From assembly GCA_021442155.1 (NCBI GenBank), contig CM038215.1, forward strand, positions 213,894,982 to 213,958,981: a DNA stretch of 64,000 nucleotides. Direction: 5' to 3'. Under the pieces are notes generated by a model. That model was given only the letters and a program-made list of their open reading frames with translations. It was not told where the DNA came from and did no database searches. The translations under genes were made by a program, and so were the position numbers. This DNA is from Cymbidium sinense (taxonomy: Eukaryota > Streptophyta > Magnoliopsida > Asparagales > Orchidaceae). Shown here in pieces: positions 23,363 through 35,836 of the stretch. The number at the start of each line of letters is the position of its first letter. Positions within the stretch are counted from its first letter, which is position 1.

Positions 23363-24011
23363 ATTCTTGGGCATTGTGACACCACTCTTATAATATGAAT
23401 ACCCAAGAGTGCGGCACCGTAGCATCAATATTCAATGCCTTGGTGTTGTAGGCCAAATTTTGATATTAAAGTGTGAATCTTGCAAATGTTTTTAGAAATT
23501 TTGGCAGCATTTTGGCTAAGCAGTGCTAGATTTCAAATTTATATAGTGCAGACCACTCTTCTCCTTTATTTTAGATCTAAGATCAATGAATGAGAGGGGG
23601 TTTTCATGTTGCATTAAAATAAAATTCAGATGTGGAGGTCTTCAAATCTCTAAGTTTTCTACACCAGATTAAAGATCAGCAGTGAGATTTTAATTAAACT
23701 AGTAAGAAAGAACATAAATTCCTTACCTAAAATGAAAAATCTTTGAGTAAAGTGCGAGCTCCAGTTCAGAGAGAGCTGAATCAAAAGGGAAAAAGATATT
23801 TTGAGTAAACAGCTCACTTTTATTTATAGCAGTGGGCTGATAATTATTCCCTCTCAATAGTCGGTGTAGCTATACTATAATTTGACAGATGGACCAGGCA
23901 GTTGTTTCTTTTGGAAGGCCAGCGCAACACTTCGGTGCTATGAACATTGCGCCACAGTGCTATAACCAAAATAATTTTTTTATATTTCATTTCATTTGAT
24001 ATAAATAACGT
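23362..24011. other. Right end of the nested complex
   Basis: No gene is visible. It holds more GC-rich motifs (gcggcaccgtagcatc at 23,410, ccagcgcaacacttcggtgc at 23,921). The phrase gggcattgtgacaccactc near 23,369 is answered by gaatacccaagagtgcggc near 23,397. The boundary with LTR sequence at about 24,012 is inferred from where similarity to 161 onward begins. Confidence 0.5.
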
Positions 24012-24118
24012 GTTTTTCTTATTTTGTGTTTTAGACTCGATGTCTAAGATTGTTTGCCCATTAGACTAGATGGTAGGATGCTCATTTTAAAACTAATGCT
24101 ATCTTTTGTAAGAGGCTT
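24012..24118 (+). repeat. LTR copy A, short right part
   Basis: tgttttagactcgatgtcta through ctaatgctatcttttgtaag matches 161-245 and 27,229-27,320. It continues the LTR that broke off at 16,737. It is cut again at 24,119, where a full LTR start follows. Confidence 0.7.
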
Positions 24119-27100
24119 GTTGACCTCATTTTTGGATGAGGTTAAAATCACTTTTAAAATTAATATTAGGACAGCTAATATTAGATTAGGAATCTCTTAA
24201 TTAAGCACTTAGGGCACTATACCTAGTAACCTACATCTTCTTTGGATTTGATCTAACTTAATGGGTATAGGTAGACTCAACCCAAATTCCAAACTTGAAT
24301 TAAATCAAAACAAATATAAATAAATCATAATAATTTTAAATTAAATCAAATGAATGAATCTAAATCTAAATCAAAGTCAAATTTAGTCAACCCTTTGTCA
24401 TGGCTTTGACTTATGTGGGTCCCACCAAATCAAAGGTCAACCTGCCAAAATTTGACCAAATAAAATCATTTCAAATGATCCAAATGGTAGAATAAATATG
24501 TTTAATCATGAATCTAAAGAATTTATATTTATTTAGGCCTTACTTAGGTTAATTAGACCACTTAGCCTAAATGAATCTAAATGAGTCATATTAGGTTCAA
24601 AAATTAAATTGAAATAAACTTAATTTGATTGCTCAAAATCATTTCAAAATGATAATAAAATATAATCCAACCTATCATTAGGTTCAATTTGACCAATTTG
24701 GTCATTTGACTCAAATGTTCCCAAGCTTAACCCATTAAATCCAAATTTAGGCCAAATGCATTCAAATTAAAATAAAATTAAAATTAAAAGAAATTAACCA
24801 CTCCAAATCATCTCACACATGTGATCAAGCATGATTAGAGTCCAAACAAAATTCAATTATGTCAAATGGGTCATTTGAACTCAATTGAAATCAAACTTAA
24901 CCCATTTAAGCCTAAATGGGTTAAAATGAAATGAAATCTAAAACCAACTCAAATTCTAAAGGAATTAATTAAATCAAAACTTGATAAATCATTAATTAAA
25001 TATAATTGAATCCAAAATTAAATGAATTAAATCAAAATAAATAAAGTGAAAATACTTTGAATCCAAATGGCATTAATTGGGTTCAAACCTCCAATCCAAC
25101 TTAAATGGATTTGGATTCAACCTCAAACTCATATTAGGTTTGATTTGGGAAACCAAACACTATCTTAAGGGTTGTGGTGGTGATGCCAAAAGTTATAGGT
25201 GAAATTAAAGGGAGATGAGTTGGAGTATACCAAGTAAAGATGCTTTATGGATTCTTCCTCCCCCCTTCATCCAAATTTCCTTGTACTTTACCCAATCTTT
25301 GACCACTTCTTGGAGGATGATTCCAAGGTTGAAAATCAAATAGCTAGCCCTCAAACAAAAGAGGATTTGGCTTTTTCGAAGGGATAATAAGCAAAGAAGT
25401 AAGAGAGGATCTTATAAAGAAAACAACTCAAGAAAGGAAGAAAAGGGGAGGAAAATGACTTCCTCCTCTCAAACTTCTTATCCAAACACAATCACAAGGT
25501 CAAGAAGGATCAAATTCACCTTCTAGCCTAGCCTCCTGCTACCGATGGCCAAAATCTAGCCACTTAGAAGCCTTCATACATGGCTCTCGACCATTTATGA
25601 AAAGAGAGGAGAGAGGCCTTCTCTTCTCCCTCTTTTCATCCCAAAACATTCACAAGGTGAAGAGAAGATGAAAGAGAGCATTCCCCAACCTCTCTCCATC
25701 GGCAAGCTAAAATTTGCTCCAAGCCAGCTGCCAATCTCTCAGCCTCCAATCGAAAAACAAGAATGGGAGTACTTCACCTCAAATTGAACATCCCAACACA
25801 TTCTAAAGGTCAAGGCAACCTCAAATGAACCTTCACCAAGGCTCATCATCGCCGAGAAGCTAGAAATGATCAACGTAACTAGAAATCATCCGTGAGTTAG
25901 CCTAGAAGCCAATCTAGGAGGAGGCAATCCAATTTCTCTCTTCCATAGCTTTGTCACATCATTCTAAAAGTGCTTGAGCCTTTCCCATCATTGAAGGCCA
26001 CCGGAGTTGAGGTATGGCATGAACGACACCCTTTGAGCTTTTAATTTTGGTCATTTCTGAAATGAATTTGATCCCCATGAGGATCAAACCATATAGATCG
26101 ATTATAAATTGATTCTTGATCATTTTACAATTTGAATCGCATCAAATTTAGCCTCAGATCACTAAAAATCTATCAAATTCAATGGACAATGTCTGTCTCT
26201 CATAGGAGACAAATGGGAATTGATCTCCACCATCCGTTCCTTCTATTTGGAATAGATGGTCAAGATTTAGCCACATAAATTGATTCAATCCCTATACAAG
26301 ATCATAAGTGACATTAGGACCATCTGATCTTTGATCTGATGGTGGGGATTCATCCCGCATGGCACTGCTTTTGATGTGGTCATCACGTGCATTCAGCAAG
26401 GCCCAATGGCGATGTGCTACATAGCAATGGCGCCACATCGGCACCATGTTGGTGCTACCATTTAAAATGGCATTTTCATTTAAAATGGCATTTTCATTTT
26501 AAATGATTAAAAAATCATTAAAAATGCCAAAAACTTTAAAAAAAACATAAAAAATTAATATATAAATCCAAAAAATGTAAATAAGGGCTCTATGGGTTCA
26601 TCTCAGTGAGTGAAATCCATTAAATCCAAAATTCCCAATTAATTTTAGATAAATTTGGATTAATTTAGCTTTAAATATAATTAATCAAACTCAAATTACT
26701 CACAAACCATTAATCCAATTGAAATGAAACTTTGGGGAGCTGAAATTGAGGTTAAAATGCATCCTAGAAAAAATGTTCATGAATTATTGCAAAGTAATTC
26801 AAAAGATATCAAATTTCAAACTCCAAATTTCAATTTTAATAAAATAAGTTAATATTAAATGAAATATATCATCAAAATTGATCAAATCACTTTAAATCAA
26901 CATAACAAATCTTAATGAACTTAAAAACATCAGTTGAACTCATTAAAGCTTAATACATCATAAAATGACCTAATTTGATAATTAATTGAATTAATTAATT
27001 CAATTAATTAATCAAAACATAGAAAAATCATAATAAATCAACCAAGTTTCCAAAGATTATGAATGAACCATTTATGGATTCATATTACATAGAGAAATTT

Positions 27101-30100
27101 AAATAAAATAAAATCCAATCCTATTTCCTTCACACATTAAATCATTAGGATACAAACCCTAGACTTACGTTAGACCGATCTGTGATACTTTGTGTTATTT
27201 TGTGATGTACTTTTCATGTCTTTGTTGTGTACTATTTTAGACTACATGTCTAGGAATGATTGACAATAGTTTGAATGGTATGACATTATTTTTTTTAGAA
27301 TTAACATTATCTTTTGTACGGGGCTATGTTAAAAAAGGACTACTATCATAAAATAAATTATAAATATTATTTTCTTGTAGGTATGTGTAAGTCCTTAAGC
27401 ATAGCCCAATAGGACCAGTGGGCTTGGCAAGCAACTAATGTTAAGCTTATATGTTTGTAAAAGATGCTGTTTGACATCTATTTTGTAAGGCTTAGAATTT
27501 ATTTTTGAATTTGAAAAGTAAATTTAAGCTTAGAATTAGGTTAGGGTCTGTGGGGCCTAAGAGACCCTACTAGCAGATGGGTGTAGAGGTCCCCTATGAA
27601 GCCAACTAGAGGCCCCTAAAGAAGGAGATGAACCTAGAAAGATGACACATAGATCTAAACTTTAGTTCTAGGCTGGGTTGTATAAGGGAAGAGCTCGGCT
27701 GCTCATTTTCTCTTTCTTACGGGGTGTATAGTGGTACCCGACTGCATTGGCCTTTCTTTAATTCAAATTTACTTGATTTATTTTGAGTGTGCATTAGAAT
27801 CAACCTATTTTCCTATATTTCTTTTTGTGTTATGTTTTCTATGATGGATGCTTGGACGATTAGGCCCTTGAGGAAAACTAAATTTTTTACCCAACTTAAA
27901 TATAATCAGCTCAAACACAAAATAAAAAAACTTGAAACTTCATATAATTTAAAGCCCTAGGAATAACTTAAAATCAGTTACAAATAATTAGCTCTTGAGA
28001 ATAATGTAATCATATTACTCTCAACTCTTGAATTTGACACTTCACCCATTGTACATAAAGGGAATATGACCTGTGAGGTTGACCTCCTTTTGGGAGAAGT
28101 CTACCTTCTTTTATTGATTTGGCCCATAACCAATTATAATTGCATGGTATTTAGGCATAAAAATGCATACCCAAGACCTTAAATGAATCTTGAGTCAATA
28201 TATCTAAAAAGCTAAAAATGTACATTAGTTTGATGCATTTAATACCCTACATGATCTTAGTGGTTAGGGAGTAAGTCTAGGTTCTTAGATTCTTTCCAAA
28301 AAATGCAATAGCCTAGCCATCTTACATATATGAGACTTAGTGTCATGGATTTAAAATGCGATTAAGTGGTGTATGCTAGCAGCCCTTCTAGGTGGGTTAT
28401 AAGTCCAGAAGAGTCAGGGATATGTTTGTTCCCTCAAGTGGGAAGAATGGTCGATAATTCTCAAAAATAAAACTAGGTCAAGCACCTAACTTGTGTCAAA
28501 AGTAAGTATAGACTTAGATTCTGAAGCATCCACTTTAGAGTAAGTCTTCAAACCTAAGTATTTTTATAGCCTTGTGCTACAAAAATTTAAGCCCTAGATT
28601 TCTAAAAAAATGTTAACTCAAAATACATATTAAATTCTAAAATTTAAAGCCCAAGACATGATAGTTGAAATGCATACTATACATCCCAGTATCAATAGGA
28701 ATTTTCTACTTAATCTTATTTGGCTTCCAAAAATAAGTTTTTCCACTTTGAATCATTCCCAATTGAAATTCCAAATATCATTCCTTTGGAAACCAACTTA
28801 GAACTTCTTATAAATAATAACTTATTTCTTTAATCAAGAGTATTCTTAGGAAGAGGCCCTTCATTCCTAAGATGTAATTAACTATAATGGCTTATCTTTA
28901 TAGGGAACCATGAACCTTTGTTTAAAATAAACCCTGCTTTATTCGGTGGAAAACTCTCTAGTACATTAAAGACCCATTAGCCTTAGGAGTCTTTTATTAA
29001 ATGATCGAGTCCATTATAGGATAACATATTATCTTCTGAGATTATATATTTATTCCTTAATGATGAATTTAATCATCCAAAATAAAAAATTCTTAAACTC
29101 AATGTGGTGTCATAAATTTTCCCCACATGGTTGTGCTAAAAGGGACTATCATCATAAATTATATATAAATGTTGTCTTCTTGTAGGTATGCTTAAGTTTC
29201 TAAGCATAGCCTTAGCCCATATGTTTGCAAATATAATTGATGGTGTGTTTTTTTCATTTTCTTAATGTTTATTTTGTAGGGCTTAGGATTTATTTTTGAA
29301 TTGAAAATATAAAGCTTAGAATTAGGATAGGATCTATTGGGTCTAAAAATAGCAAGAGCTAACCCTATGAGAAAATGGGTATAGAGGTCCCCTATAAAGC
29401 CTAATGGAGGTCCTAGAAGAAGGAGACAATCCTATAAAGAAGGCCCCCATAGATCTAAACTTGTAGTTCTAGGTTGGACTGTATAAGGGTAGAGCTCAAC
29501 TGCCTATTTTATCTTTCTTTCAAGGTGTATTGTGGTACCTGATCACATTGGCCTTTCTTTAATTTAAATTATCTTGATTTACTTTGGGTGTGCAATAGAA
29601 TTAACCTACTTTTTATGTTTCTTTTACATATTTGAAACTAACTTAAAACCTAAAATAACATAATAAAGTTGAAACTTAGAAACAAACTAGATTTTGTGAA
29701 CCATACTAGCATATTATTCTAACTTTATGAATTGGGCACTTCACTAATTACACATAAGGGACATCTTACCTTTGAGGATGACCACCTTATCTTCTTGATT
29801 TGGCCCATGACCACTTCTAATTGCATGTCATTTAGGCATAAAATGCATCCTTAAAGTCTTAAATGAATTTGTGAGCCAAAACTTCTAAAAGCTAAAAAAT
29901 ATGCATTAGTTAAGAGCATATCATACTCTACATGATCCTAAGGATTAGGGACTAAGTCTAGGTTCTTAGATTCTTTCCTAACATACAACAGTCTAACCAT
30001 CTTACATACATAAGGCTTAGCATCATGGATTTAAATTCACTTAAGTGGTAGCTGACAGTCCTTCCATGCTGGTTATAAGTCCAAAAGAGTTAGTGATAGG

Positions 30101-30790
30101 TTTATTCCCTCAAATGTGAGAAAGAGCCAATAATTCCTAAAAAGTGAAAGTCAGAAGAATTTATAGACTTAGATTCTAAAGCTTTCTACTATAGTAAGTC
30201 TTTAACCCTAAGCATTTCTACAGTCTTATGCTGATAGAATCTAAGTCCTAGAATTCTAATAAAATGTCAACTCAAAATTCTATTTAAATTCTAAAATTTA
30301 AAGCCTAATGATATGATAGTTGAAAAGTCTACTGAGCATCCCATTATCAATAAGCATTTCTTACTTAATCTTGATTAACTTCCAAAAATAAGTCTTTACA
30401 CTTTGCATTGTTTCTTTTTGAAACTCCAGATGATCATTTTCTTTCGAAACAAATTTAGAAATTCATAGAAATAATAACTTATTTATTTAGTCAAGAATAT
30501 TCTTAGGAAGAGATCCTTCATTCCTAAGATATAATTAACTATAAGGGCTTGCCCTTGTAGGGAACCATGAACCCAATTTAAAGTAAATCATGCTTTACTT
30601 CCCATATAGTTTAGGGAAAAATTCTTTAGTACATTAAAGACCTATTAGCCTTAGGAGTCTTTTATTAAATGATTGAATCCATTATAGGATAACATGTTTA
30701 TCTCTCGAGATAATATGTTTACTTGTTAATGATGCAACTGATCAACCAAATAAGAAATTTCTAAATTCTATGTGGTGTCACAATTTTTTC
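24119..30790 (+). repeat. LTR copy B of the Tat family (right end truncated)
   Basis: It starts tgttgacctcatttttgg, the same start as copy A, and inserts directly into copy A. It is collinear with 12,171-14,812 and then with 1-2,985. At 6.67 kb without its end it is very long for an LTR, although Tat elements are known for LTRs of several kb. No coding domain is seen. It stops at about 30,790, where copia LTR sequence begins, so its terminus and any internal region are lost. Confidence 0.75.
27340..30790 (+). repeat. Long tandem duplication in LTR copy B, ~1.8-kb period
   Basis: gttaaaaaaggactactatc (27,329) and gtgctaaaagggactatc (29,132) start two diverged units that run in parallel through tataagggtagagct-like text, ccctacatgatcttag and aggataacat, to a final gtgtcataaattttcccc. 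The 5' LTR at 1-3,237 has the first unit whole but only the last ~0.9 kb of the second. Confidence 0.72.
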
Positions 30791-30865
30791 CACAATTAGT
30801 TTCATTAAATCATATGGTTATTATCATCAAAATCAATTGCATAAATAATAGGGCACATGGAGTCA
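30790..30865 (-). repeat. 3' LTR stub of the copia element
   Basis: aatcatatggttattatcat and gggcacatggagtca match 38,806-38,856, the outer end of the intact 5' LTR. Only about 75 bp remain; the other ~2.9 kb is missing and Tat LTR copy B abuts it. The shared outer end sets the LTR terminus as TGACTCC on the minus strand. Confidence 0.7.
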
Positions 30866-30882
30866 GCAATCTCTTCTTTTTT
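30866..30882 (-). other. Polypurine tract of the copia element
   Basis: The plus strand reads tctcttctttttttat next to the LTR stub, so the minus strand has a purine tract (AAAAAAAGAAGAGA) directly upstream of the 3' LTR, as the plus-strand primer of an LTR element should be. Confidence 0.65.
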
Positions 30883-31131
30883 TATAATGACAAGCCTATG
30901 TTAGTAGTGTTTAAAGATGAAGATGGAAAGTGACCTTTCATCCTCTTTAAAGTAAAGAGTAGTACACCAATTTTGCAAATAAAGATTAAACATACTACAA
31001 AATAAATGAAATGAAAGCAAAATAGTTCCCTTAAATATATGCATAAAGAAATATTAAGAACTTGTAAAAGATAAACATATATATTTGTCCACTTTTTAGC
31101 ATCATCAAAAAGATGTAAACATGTAAAATGT

Positions 31132-31183
<52 letters not shown>

Positions 31184-31260
31184 ATATATATATATATATA
31201 TGGATCCAACATAAGCATAGATCTTAAAGTATAAAAAAATGTTTTTCAGGTAAATATTTT
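30883..31260 (-). other. 3' untranslated part of the copia element with CT/TA microsatellite
   Basis: No coding sequence is seen. A pure CT run (about 31,133-31,180) passes directly into a TA run (about 31,181-31,201). Confidence 0.6.
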
Positions 31261-31264
31261 AAAA

Positions 31265-31650
31265 GTTATCAGTAATTTATAAATCATTATTAATAAATTC
31301 AACATTCACATCTCCTTTACAAGCATGATCCCTAATAAAATGGTGTCTAACCTTAATATATTTTTGTCCATGAGTATTGAAGATGATTTTTAGTTAAACA
31401 AATAGCACTAGTGTTGTCACATTTAACAGAAATATGTTCTAGCCTAATACCAAAGTCTTATAATTATTACTTTAACTAAAGAACCTGAGCAACACAACTT
31501 TTAATTGCTATGCACTCAACTTCAATAGTATAATGAACAATAGAGTTTTATTTTCTAGAAGACCAAGACAAGAGATGATTCTAAAAATTGACATGTGTCC
31601 GATGTACTTTTCTTATCTATTTTGCAACTTGCAAAGTAAGCATCATAAGT
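31265..31650 (-). pseudogene. Decayed copia RNase H
   Basis: On the minus strand the 3' end reads YIKVRHHFIRDHACKGDVN (about 31,352-31,298), the conserved R-H-H-F-I-R-D line of copia RNase H. Upstream (about 31,540-31,470) comes a degenerate TEAEYIA-type line. Stops are present. In a live element this removes template RNA. Confidence 0.75.
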
Positions 31651-31659
31651 AGAAACCAA

Positions 31660-32700
31660 ATCACATGATAAGAAATGTTTACGATATCACAAATCTAATC
31701 TAGATGTGATAACCAAATATCAAAATACATACTTAACTGCCATTAGATGAGGTTCCTTTAGTGCAACCCAAAAATGTACACACAAGCAAACAACGAACAT
31801 AGTATCAAGGTATAAAAGTGAACATATTATACTTCTATTAAACTTTTGATTAATAGGTTTACATGATTCATTTTAAGTTTAATATAGTGAAATAATTTTA
31901 CTAGATTTGAATCTCTTCATGTCAAACCTTTCAATCAAATCATTTGTATACCTAGTTTGATAAATGAAGCTGTCATTTTCTTCACTTAAAGACCGAGAAA
32001 AAAGCTAAGTTCTCCCATCATACTCATTTCAAATATTTAGACATCAAAGAAGGGAACTTAACAAACAAAGATTCATTTGTACTTCAAAATAAAATTTTAT
32101 CCATATATATTTTTATAATAATCAATTGATCACATATCTTTCTAAGAAAAAGGGTAGTGTATACTCTACCATTTCTAAACCCATGGTCAATAAGGAAACT
32201 GTTGAATCTATCATACTAAACCCAAGGTGCCTGCTTTAAATCATTTAATGCTTTCTTCAATTGGAATACATGATCAAAAAAAATCAAGGCTCTCAATCTA
32301 CAAAGGAATCATGTTCTATAAACCCATTCAAGAATGCATTTTTTATATCCATTTGAAAGAGTTTAAATTCCTTATAACATGCATAAGAAAGGAGCAACCT
32401 AATAGTCTCTAGTCTTACTACTGGTGAAAAGGATTCCTCAAAATCTATCCCCTCAACTTGGGCATACCCTTATGCAACTAACCTAGCCATATTTCTAACA
32501 ATGCAACTTGAGTCATCTAACTTATTTCTAAAGATCCATTTAGTTTCAATCACATTTTGATTTTGGAATCTAAGGACTAATTCCCAAACATCATTTCTAG
32601 CAAACTAATTCAATTCTTCTTCCATAGCTACACTCTAATAATAATCTTTTAATGCTTCATCAATAGACTTAGTTTCAATTTTGGATAGAAAAATAAAATG
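31660..32700 (-). pseudogene. Decayed copia reverse transcriptase
   Basis: Minus-strand pieces match the copia RT: a KNAFLNG-like line with QLKKALNDLKQAPWV near 32,260-32,210, then YDRFNSFLIDHGF and GRVYTTLF near 32,200-32,140, then IYMDKILF near 32,100, where IYVDDIIF is expected. Both Asp of the YVDD box are affected (MDK), so it is inactive. The piece near 32,450-32,400 corresponds to the segment before it. No frame is continuous. Confidence 0.7.
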
Positions 32701-32989
32701 ATTAATAATCTTCATAAATTGTCTTCTAATTCTAAATCATTGGTAGGGATCTCCTATAATCAAATCCTTGATATGATTCTTAAAAAATTTCCACTCATTA
32801 GACAAAGAATTATCAACATTTTCTTCCAAATTAATTTTCTTAAATTCTTTTACCTCATACTCAACAAAGTCATCTCTAGGAGAATATATAGAGTTTTTAT
32901 CAAATATGATATTTACATATTCTCCAACAATCATCTTTCTCTTATTGAATACTCTAAAAGGTCTACCAGATAAAGAGTAACCAAAAAAG

Positions 32990-33690
32990 ATTCATCATCC
33001 AATTTGTTATCAAATTTTCATAAAGATTATTTTCCATTATTCAATGTGAAACACTTGCAACCAAAGATATGAAAATAATTAATCTTAGGTTTTTTTCTAA
33101 AGAATAATTCATATGGGGTCTTATTCAAGATCAGTCTTTATTAACTCTATCCATAACATAACAAGCAGTGTTAACAGCTTCAGCCCAAAAATATTTAAGT
33201 AATTTATAATCATCCAATATAACTCTACTCAATTCAGTCAAAAACCTATTTTTTTTCCTTTATACAACACCATTTTGTTGAGGTGTTCTAGGAGCAAAAA
33301 AGTTATGTTTAATTCCAGATTCATCATAAAATTTTAAACAACCTCGATCTCTTTAAAAATACTTCATAAATTTTAAAACTATCAAAATCTTTATTCTTTT
33401 GTCTTAAAAACATAAATCAAGTAAATTTAGAGAAGTCATAAATAATAACAAAACCATAGAATTTTCCTCTTAAGCTAACTATTCTAGTTGGTCCAAATAA
33501 ATCCATATGTAGAAGTTCTAAAGAGTCTAAAAGTATTAAAAAGACAATGTTTTTACTTTTTGAAGAGTGTTTTGAATATTTTTCATGAATACATGCATCA
33601 CATACATAATAAGAATAAAATTTAATTTTAGGCAAACCATCAACTAAATCAAGTTTAGCAATTTTATTTAAAGAATACATGTTAATATGA
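32990..33690 (-). pseudogene. Decayed copia integrase core
   Basis: The minus-strand frame 33,680-33,417 reads GLPKIKFYSYYVCDACIHEK, then SLELLHMDLFGPTR and FYGFVIIYDFSKFT. This is the end of the zinc-binding region (C-x-x-C) and the first catalytic Asp segment (HMDLFGP) of copia integrase, including the DFS box. Further core sequence down to about 32,990 is degraded. Confidence 0.85.
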
Positions 33691-33695
33691 CATAA

Positions 33696-34085
33696 TCATT
33701 TGTGCCATAACCAAATATCATCATAAGAACTTTTAAAATAAATTAAATTCATATTTGCACCACAAGAAATTTCAAATTCAATTAAATTAATATTCTTTTG
33801 CATATGTACTACAAGAAAAACTTTTTCTTTATTTTTAATAAAATGGAAAGAAGTATGAAATTTGACATTTAAACCTTTATCAAATAATTGGCCAATTGAA
33901 ATTAAATTATGCTTTACACCATCAACTAAAATTACTTTATGTAGAGTAATTAAATTTTTTGAAATCGAACCAATCCCAATAATTTTTTTCTTTCGCATTA
34001 TCACCTTAAATAACATATCCTTCTTCACAAGGTTCTATATAAGAAAAATTAGATTTGTCACCTGTCATATGTCTTGAACATCTAT
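33696..34085 (-). pseudogene. Copia GAG-pre-integrase region
   Basis: The minus-strand frame 34,028-33,696 contains GIGSISKNLITLHKVILVDG, then KHNLISIGQLFDKGLNVKF, and ends DDIWLWHK. The L-x-x-V-x-x-V-x-x-L-K-H-N-L-I-S-I-x-Q-L pattern and the terminal W-L-W-H-x-R/K are those of the segment linking the protease to integrase in copia polyproteins. It ends in a stop just before the next open piece. Confidence 0.82.
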
Positions 34086-34099
34086 TGTCCAAGTACCAT

Positions 34100-35800
34100 A
34101 TGCCCCTTTTGATCTTGCTTTGAAGGCATTCCTGCAACAAAAAATTAAGGGGTCAACTTTTGGAACCCAAACATGTTTGGGTCCACATCCTATAGAAGTA
34201 ATATGCAATGAATGTTGTGAATTTCTAATTTTAAATATTCAAATGAAGTTTGATCAAGGAAATGCTTGAGAATTACGTGCATGGAAATTAAATAAAATAT
34301 GACCTCTTTTGTAACAAAAATTACACCAAACACTTGTATTTGCATAAAATCAATATTTAGATGATTTTAATGCCATAAATGATTTATCTCTACTAGATGA
34401 AGCTTGAGATTGTGAACTACAACATGTACTTAATCTTGCATGTAATAAAGTATTTTCTCTTTTTAAGTTTTCTATAAGCAAAGATTAATCTACTAAGTGA
34501 TTATTTTTAACTTTTAGCTCACAGCATTCACCTTTTAAAAATAAAATATGCATTTCCAGCTATTTTTTTTCTAAAGCATTATATTTTATTTTAAAATTTT
34601 TTATGTTCATTAACTAGTTCATTAAATTCATCATCTAATTCTTCTTAAGTATTATCCTCACATAACTCACTAGAAGTGTCAAGGTCCACCATAAGACAAA
34701 TATTTGGCTCTTCATCGGATGTATCATCAGTGGACTCTTCTAAATCTAAATCTGCCCATAATAAAAAAAATTTCTTTTTCTTTTGAGGCTTCTTTTTTTA
34801 TATTTTTTTTATTTTCAACCTCCTTTATTTCTTTGAGTTTTCATTTTCTATTTTTGGGAACTCTCCTTTTACATGTTTTAACTTTTTGCAATTGTAACAG
34901 ATAATGCCTTCTCCTACACTTGACTTTTAGTCCAAAATTTAATAACTTTAGATTTTATTTACCTTTGATGTTTCTTTCTCAGCATGTTTCCCAATCTTTT
35001 TGAAAGCATATCAATTTCATCAATATCCACCTCAGAACTTGAGTTAGTAGTTTCATATCTTCTACTTGCAAAGAAATAGTTTTTCCTTCCCCTTTCTTTG
35101 AGCATCATCAACTAGCTCAACTAGCTCTCTTTGTGCTAAGACTTGTTCATGTGCTATCAAAGAACCAAGTAGCTAACCAAGTGGGTATGCAGTAAATCTT
35201 TAGTTTCACTTATAGCGGCTACTTTAGCATCCCATTTTTTTTTGAAAGACATCCCAAAATTTTATAAACTAAATCTTGATTATTATGCTTCTTTCTAAGT
35301 GATAGCAATGTATTTATTATCTTCATAAATTGAGTATACATATCAAATAGGCAACTTATGAAATAATTCATAGTCATGTACTAATTTTGTTATATGTACA
35401 TCTTTTACTTCATTAGTACCTTCATATGTAATTATCAACTTATCCTAGATTTTTTTAGCAGCACTAAGCATGAAAATTCTCATGTAATCATTAGGAAGTA
35501 AAGCATAATACAAAATATTACATGCCTTTACATTAAGTTCATCTAATTCTCTTCCATAGAAAGATCATTCATCAAAAGTTTTTTCAACTTTCAAGCCATT
35601 TATTTCAACATTGGGTGTATGGTATTGATGTGTCAATAAATGCCACATTTTAAAATATTGACCATGAATAAAAGTACTAATGCAATTTTTTCAATAATCA
35701 AATGGAACATTATCAGGCAAAGGTGGTCTATGTATAGATTGTCCTTCAGGTAGGGAACCTTTTGGAAATACTTGTTGCATAGTGATCGACTTAGGAATGT
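34100..35800 (-). pseudogene. Decayed copia gag with zinc knuckle
   Basis: Minus-strand pieces fit a copia gag of the UBN2 type: an FDYWKNC-like start near 35,690 (usual wording NFDYWK), then VEKTFDE and NILYYALLPNDYMRIFML (about 35,530-35,460), then a lysine-rich part with a coiled-coil look. Near 34,320-34,280 the line CNFCYKRGHI gives the start of a CCHC knuckle, with the last Cys replaced by Phe. Many stops. Confidence 0.68.
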
Positions 35801-35821
35801 TAATCCACAAAAATTAGCCTA

Positions 35822-35836
35822 GGCTCTGATACTAAT
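35822..35836 (-). other. Primer binding site of the copia element, initiator-Met tRNA
   Basis: The minus strand reads TAGTATCAGAGCC, one base off the initiator-Met complement TGGTATCAGAGCC. It lies directly inside the 5' LTR and before gag, fixing the element's orientation. Confidence 0.85.

Larger units (their letters stand above)
16738..24011. mobile_element. Nested insertion complex inside LTR copy A
   Basis: The LTR sequence stops after a gatgtgatgtg run at about 16,737 and resumes at about 24,012 with tgttttagactcgatgtc, which matches 161 onward and 27,229 onward. The 7.3 kb between has a higher GC share and distinct repeats, and carries Tat gag and protease fragments. It therefore appears to be one or more later insertions. 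I could not find a clean pair of flanking LTRs or a target duplication, so whether it is one element or several is open. Confidence 0.6.
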
